A program made the translations under genes and the position numbers. This document shows, in pieces, positions 28,888 to 64,000 of a stretch of 64,000 nucleotides of DNA. Location of the stretch: contig JAJLRJ010000007.1 in the NCBI GenBank assembly GCA_024195265.1, positions 12,432,828 through 12,496,827 of the forward strand, in the 5' to 3' direction. Each line of letters starts with the position of its first letter. Within the stretch, counting starts at the first letter, position 1. The notes beneath the pieces are model-generated. The model searched no databases. It was not told the DNA's origin and saw only the letters and a program-made list of their open reading frames with translations. The DNA comes from Dendrophyllia cribrosa (taxonomy: Eukaryota > Cnidaria > Anthozoa > Scleractinia > Dendrophylliidae).

Positions 28888-30246
28888 TGTAAATTTGCTA
28901 AATTTACCATGCAGAGAACTGAGAGAAAAAGCTCCGGTTAAAGCAAAGAATACCTGATCTACAGTGTTTAGGGTTAAGCACCAATTTGGAATTTAGTAAG
29001 AATAAGGTAGTCGTACGTTGCAAAGAATCAGAGCTGGAATTGTAGCGTTAACTTGAGCGAATAATTAAATAAATAAATGATTGTTCTGGTAAAATTGGAG
29101 AATTGTAGCAGGGCTTGAAAGCGTACAATCGCGTTTTAGGGTAAGCTTATAAAAGTATTTGTCTGTTAAGTTTTCCTGCCGTCATTTTGTTTTTCACTCA
29201 GTGCCTCTCGGCATTCGGTAAAATACGAATGGTACAGGTCATTCCTGTTCCGTTTCCATCAGTAAGGAAAGTCCAGTACCATTTGTTGGAAAATTCTAAA
29301 TGGCAATTCCATTCAAATGGTAAGCGCTCTTGCAAACGGTTAACTTTCATTCATGTTATGGGTAACTATAAATATGTTAAAAACTACAGCTCCCGTTTCT
29401 TGGGCACACTCCCAACACTGAAAATGAAAAGCAAACAGAAAGTTCTACAATCCTGTTCAGTTGACATGGTTTCGGTGGTATGTAATATTTCCGGGTCAGG
29501 GTGAAGAATCATCATCATCGATTAAAGTGAAAATTGCCGATCAGTTTATAAACTGAAGCGCATTTCCTCGAAATATTACCTAGGCGATTATTTCAGTAAT
29601 TTTGGGAGTCAGCATATTTCAGCAGAGCATATTTCAGGAGAGCTCAGGATTCTCAACATGTAAGACTTTGAATTAAGTGGTATTTTGCGCCAAGTTTTTT
29701 TAGCCAGCATTATATTTGTGTCCAGCATGAGCATTGTATTTCACACATTATGTAAACACTGTGTGAAATCAATGTACCTTTTTAGGTAAAATGGTTTTTC
29801 ACGGCCGACTCCATGAAAATTTTTAAGGTCTTGATGGAAGGTTGTCGTTTCCGCCTCGCTTGCCATTCCACTACCCCTTATTTTATGCACCTAGAGAAAA
29901 CATCCTTAAAAATTGCTGATTTTAGCAAAAAGCCTGCGTTGAGACACGACTCTATACCAGTAACCATTAAGGTATAAATTAGAAATTTCCGGCCGCATGG
30001 TATAAATAAGACAGCTGACAAGAGAGGATAAAGATCGCGAGCTTTCCGGTGATATGAATCATAAGCACCTTGGCCTTCCTTTGGCAAATACTCTAATTAG
30101 GTGCTGAGTCATTTGCCTGCCAAACCCGGAATACACAACTCTTTCAATAGAATGTTGCACCATGGGCATTGGACAAACTGGCTGATCCAGACTCCATTGT
30201 GAGATGGTGGGTGGTCAGAGGTAGGGGAAGGCGGAGTGAACAAAGG

Positions 30247-30320
30247 GGGGGGGGGGGGGGGGGGGGGGGGGGGAGGGGGTAGGGTTAGGGTTAGGTTCTG
30301 GTTAGGGCTGGGGTGGGGGG
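30247..30320. repeat. poly-G tract followed by TTAGGG-like units
   Basis: An uninterrupted run of ~27 G is followed by AGGGGGTAGGGTTAGGGTTA and further GGTT/GGGG words. It could form G-quadruplexes. Too short to be a telomere relic with any certainty. Confidence 0.7.
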
Positions 30321-30461
30321 CGAATTGAAAATGTTAGAGACTGCATTCGAATTTTGGCCTTATTTCAGTTGAACACTTTGGAAATATCTGCAAGGCCGGG
30401 CCAACGGACAAGGCAAAAGCGTCGGATCCTGGTTGATCTAGTCATCAAATTTGATATAAAT

Positions 30462-30604
30462 ACGAAGGAACTAATAAAGCAAGGTTGACTGTACAACTGA
30501 GATTCCCTGAAGAACTCAGGCCGGCCGTGCCTGACGAAATATTGGTAAGAATATGATAATCCCAGTTGTACAGTCAGCCTTACTTTATTAGTTCCTTCTT
30601 ATTT
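30462..30604. repeat. foldback with TTAGTTCCTTC arms
   Basis: AATACGAAGGAACTAATAAA and GGTTGACTGTACAACTG pair with CAGTTGTACAGTCAGCC and TTTATTAGTTCCTTCTTATT, giving ~42-base arms. Confidence 0.8.
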
Positions 30605-31738
30605 CAGTTGCAAGATGGGGGTAGGGGGGAGGGTGTCGGGCCCCCAGTCCCCCTTCCCTTAGATCCGCAGCTGTTCAGGTTAGAAATCGCTTGTCTGTTT
30701 GTTTTAAGTCAAACGTAAGAAACATGTTCAAAAGTAAAGATTTTAAGACTTCGGGGCTTCAATTTTGCAGTAAAAGCCGGAAATAATTTTTCACTTCGTC
30801 ATACGATCGTCTGTAATTTTACGGCGATCAATTGCGTTAATAAAATTTATAATGAGAAAAAACAGTGAATAAAAAATATACAACTAGAGAATGAGGTTTC
30901 CCGATATTTCGGACAGTCAAGCTTTCCTTCTTCAGGGGATTTAATGGGGATACGGAAAGTCGTTTCAAAATTTGGAAAGTCGTTATAAAATTTGATGGAA
31001 TAAACAGAATTTTATTTCCTACAAACTTCCTGGAATGTTGGCATCTTCATATTTGTTCCAGAACAACTAAAATTTGAGAAACGAAAGCAATGATCAAACT
31101 TCAACTTAGAATGCTATTATAAACCTTTGGACAAATATTATTAAAAGAAATCGAACGAATTTGCTGTCTGATCAGCCTTGCATGTTAAAGTTTTTTTTAC
31201 AGAAGTCTTTGAATTCCCGCCAATCTTGCCCCTATAAAATGCCCATGATGCGACATTTTTCTTGAAGTGGCACAGGCTAACCATCCTCTGTTTGTGCGGT
31301 GTGCTGTTCATCTCTAATGACCGCATCGGTTTATAAAACTAGCCTCACGAAAGGCGAAATTTAAGGCTCTTAAATTTTAAAACTGATGAAAATAAACTAA
31401 AAACTCTCAAAATCACTATCAGTTGTTTAACTTTGTTTTTCCATGTTTATTTTGGCGATTTGTGGCTCGCTAAAGCGATAGCTTCAAAATAACGGTTCGA
31501 CTGGGTTCGACTCGATCCAGCTGATGCGACATTACGTTTACTGTTACGTCACAGAAGGAGTATTTCATCCCTTCACTCGTCCCTTACGCATTTCCATACG
31601 CGTTGGCGGAAGACTAACAATGCTAATGAATGACACGTTACGTGCATACACTCTCAGCTGTTTCGATTTTGAAACGATCTTTTGAGTTTTAAGGTCGACA
31701 TTCTCGCTCTATATGCATTTTCTAACCTGCGATGAGGC

Positions 31739-31806
31739 GTCCTTTTTTTTCTGAGCAAAAGTCGGTAAAAGTCCGCCGACTTTCGCGCCGAAAAAAGGAC
31801 GCCTGA
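31739..31806. repeat. small hairpin GGCGTCC...GGACGCC
   Basis: GGCGTCCTTTTTTTTC pairs with GAAAAAAGGACGCC around AAAGTCGG / CCGACTTT inner arms. It lies ~800 bases upstream of the HECW ATG. Confidence 0.7.
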
Positions 31807-32214
31807 TCGCAAGTTTAATAGCACTCAACAATTCTTATCACGCAAATTTAGTTGTTCATATCCTTTATTTCATCTCCTGGCTTGGTTGTTGAATTAATTT
31901 GTTTTACCAGGTATAAATGAGAGGTTCGGAATTAATCGCAAATGAGGATTGTTTAATAGTTAATCCTTTAATAGTATAGTAGCGATTACAAGATATATAT
32001 TTACATGACATACCGGCACATTCCGACAAGGAAGTTGCGGTCACCATCAGGTAGGTGTCAATTTCAAATCATTCGTTTCAAGTTGAATGAGATCTGAAAT
32101 ATTTTGAAACTGCTGTTCAGCACAAGCGAGTTGGACTGTTTTCATTTTTGTTCTGAAATGTTTGACTTAATCCTGGAGGAATTTTAAAAATTCTTAAGCT
32201 GGAATGTTTACCTT

Positions 32215-32608
32215 TTTTCTCGCGCGCGGCTTGTGTGAACCCACTTCCGGTTTTTCTGAAATATTACTTCCTTTATTAAAAAAGCTTTCAGAAAGAAGTA
32301 TAAACCAACAGAAATGACAAAGTAAAACGAAAATGTCCCAAGCTTACACCTAAAGGAAATAACCAAACAAATAAGAACAACCGTGAAGTTAAACTCCTGT
32401 AAACGGAAATGCGTTGTGCTTGTAGTTCGGATTATTTTTTATTTCCGGTTTGTCGAAGCTCCTGCGCGCGCAGTCGATTGGACGTGATCAGCTTTTGACA
32501 ACATTTCTGAACACAACAGCTCTTGTGAATGTCACCGTGTCTTTGCGTCTGTTTTGGCGGAATGATTCGTCTGATCTGTGAACAGTTTGTTTACACAAAA
32601 GGCTTGCA
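32215..32608 (+). promoter_or_regulatory. probable promoter and 5' leader of the HECW gene
   Basis: Base composition becomes locally richer in CG dinucleotides (CGCGCGCGG near 32221 and GCGCGCGCAG near 32463) in an otherwise AT-rich stretch. ETS-like CTTCCGG sits near 32244 and TTTCCGG near 32442. An in-frame TGA at 32579-32581, 30 bases before the ATG at 32609, shows that the reading frame does not extend further upstream. No TATA box is convincing. Assignment as promoter is inference from position and composition. Confidence 0.35.

Positions 32609-64000
<31,392 letters not shown>

Larger units (their letters stand above)
28083..32520. other. intergenic sequence between ACLY and the HECW gene
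   Basis: About 4.4 kb with no supported gene. It holds a long perfect-arm foldback at 28726-28887, a second foldback at 30462-30604, a poly-G tract at 30247-30273 followed by a few TTAGG(G) units, a short hairpin at 31739-31806 and short AAGT repeats near 28139. Open frames of 60-105 codons here (for example at 29187-29504) have no family resemblance, splice context or biased composition and are treated as chance. Confidence 0.6.

Noticed and set aside
29187..29504. 105-codon ORF in the intergenic region
   Set aside because: No recognisable domain, no signal peptide or splice context, and length compatible with chance in 4.4 kb of sequence.
30277..30300. Interstitial telomere
   Set aside because: Only two to three TTAGG(G) units in a G-rich simple sequence; too little to claim a chromosome-fusion relic.

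Overview
This window is nuclear DNA from an animal, most likely a cnidarian and probably a stony coral. It carries two conserved metazoan genes split into many small GT-AG exons. The introns are packed with foldback elements, tRNA-derived SINE pieces and TACATGTA-rich simple sequence of the kind I associate with scleractinian genomes. No bacterial-style operons, rRNA genes, functional tRNA genes or CRISPR arrays are visible. Both genes lie on the + strand. Exons were joined by hand from splice signals, unbroken codon phase and recognisable protein family sequence.

Region 1 (1-1652) is non-coding. It starts with the degraded 3' end of a Penelope-like or similar retroelement ORF and then holds an inverted repeat and a worn foldback element. 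Region 2 (1653-27721) is ATP-citrate lyase (ACLY). The 31 exons seen encode the last ~1,050 residues and the stop. The first ~57 codons lie upstream of the window. Region 3 (27722-32608) is the ACLY 3' UTR with several AATAAA signals, a repeat-rich intergenic stretch, and the probable promoter and 5' leader of the next gene. Region 4 (32609 to the window end) is a HECW-type (NEDL1/NEDL2) HECT E3 ubiquitin ligase. The 27 exons encode ~2,061 residues: N-terminal HECW domain, C2 domain, a very large 2.9 kb exon encoding an acidic Ser/Thr-rich linker, WW1, helical box, WW2 and most of the HECT domain. The exon with the catalytic cysteine lies past the right edge.

The two genes do not form an operon. 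ACLY makes cytosolic acetyl-CoA and oxaloacetate from citrate; HECW transfers ubiquitin to substrates. The sequence shows only that they are neighbours in the same orientation.

The most unusual material is in the introns. In ACLY, a minisatellite is built from repeated copies of a real 3' splice site plus the first bases of its exon, and a second minisatellite abuts a 5' splice site. There are four foldback elements ending in TAG(A/C)CTG with 9-bp target duplications (Mutator-like), an eight-copy CCAAT-rich TA-flanked MITE family, and a TTAA-flanked MITE family whose members amplify internal 88-106 bp units. A 780-bp TTAA-flanked element carries a 122-codon ORF. Many insertions sit within tens of bases of splice sites.
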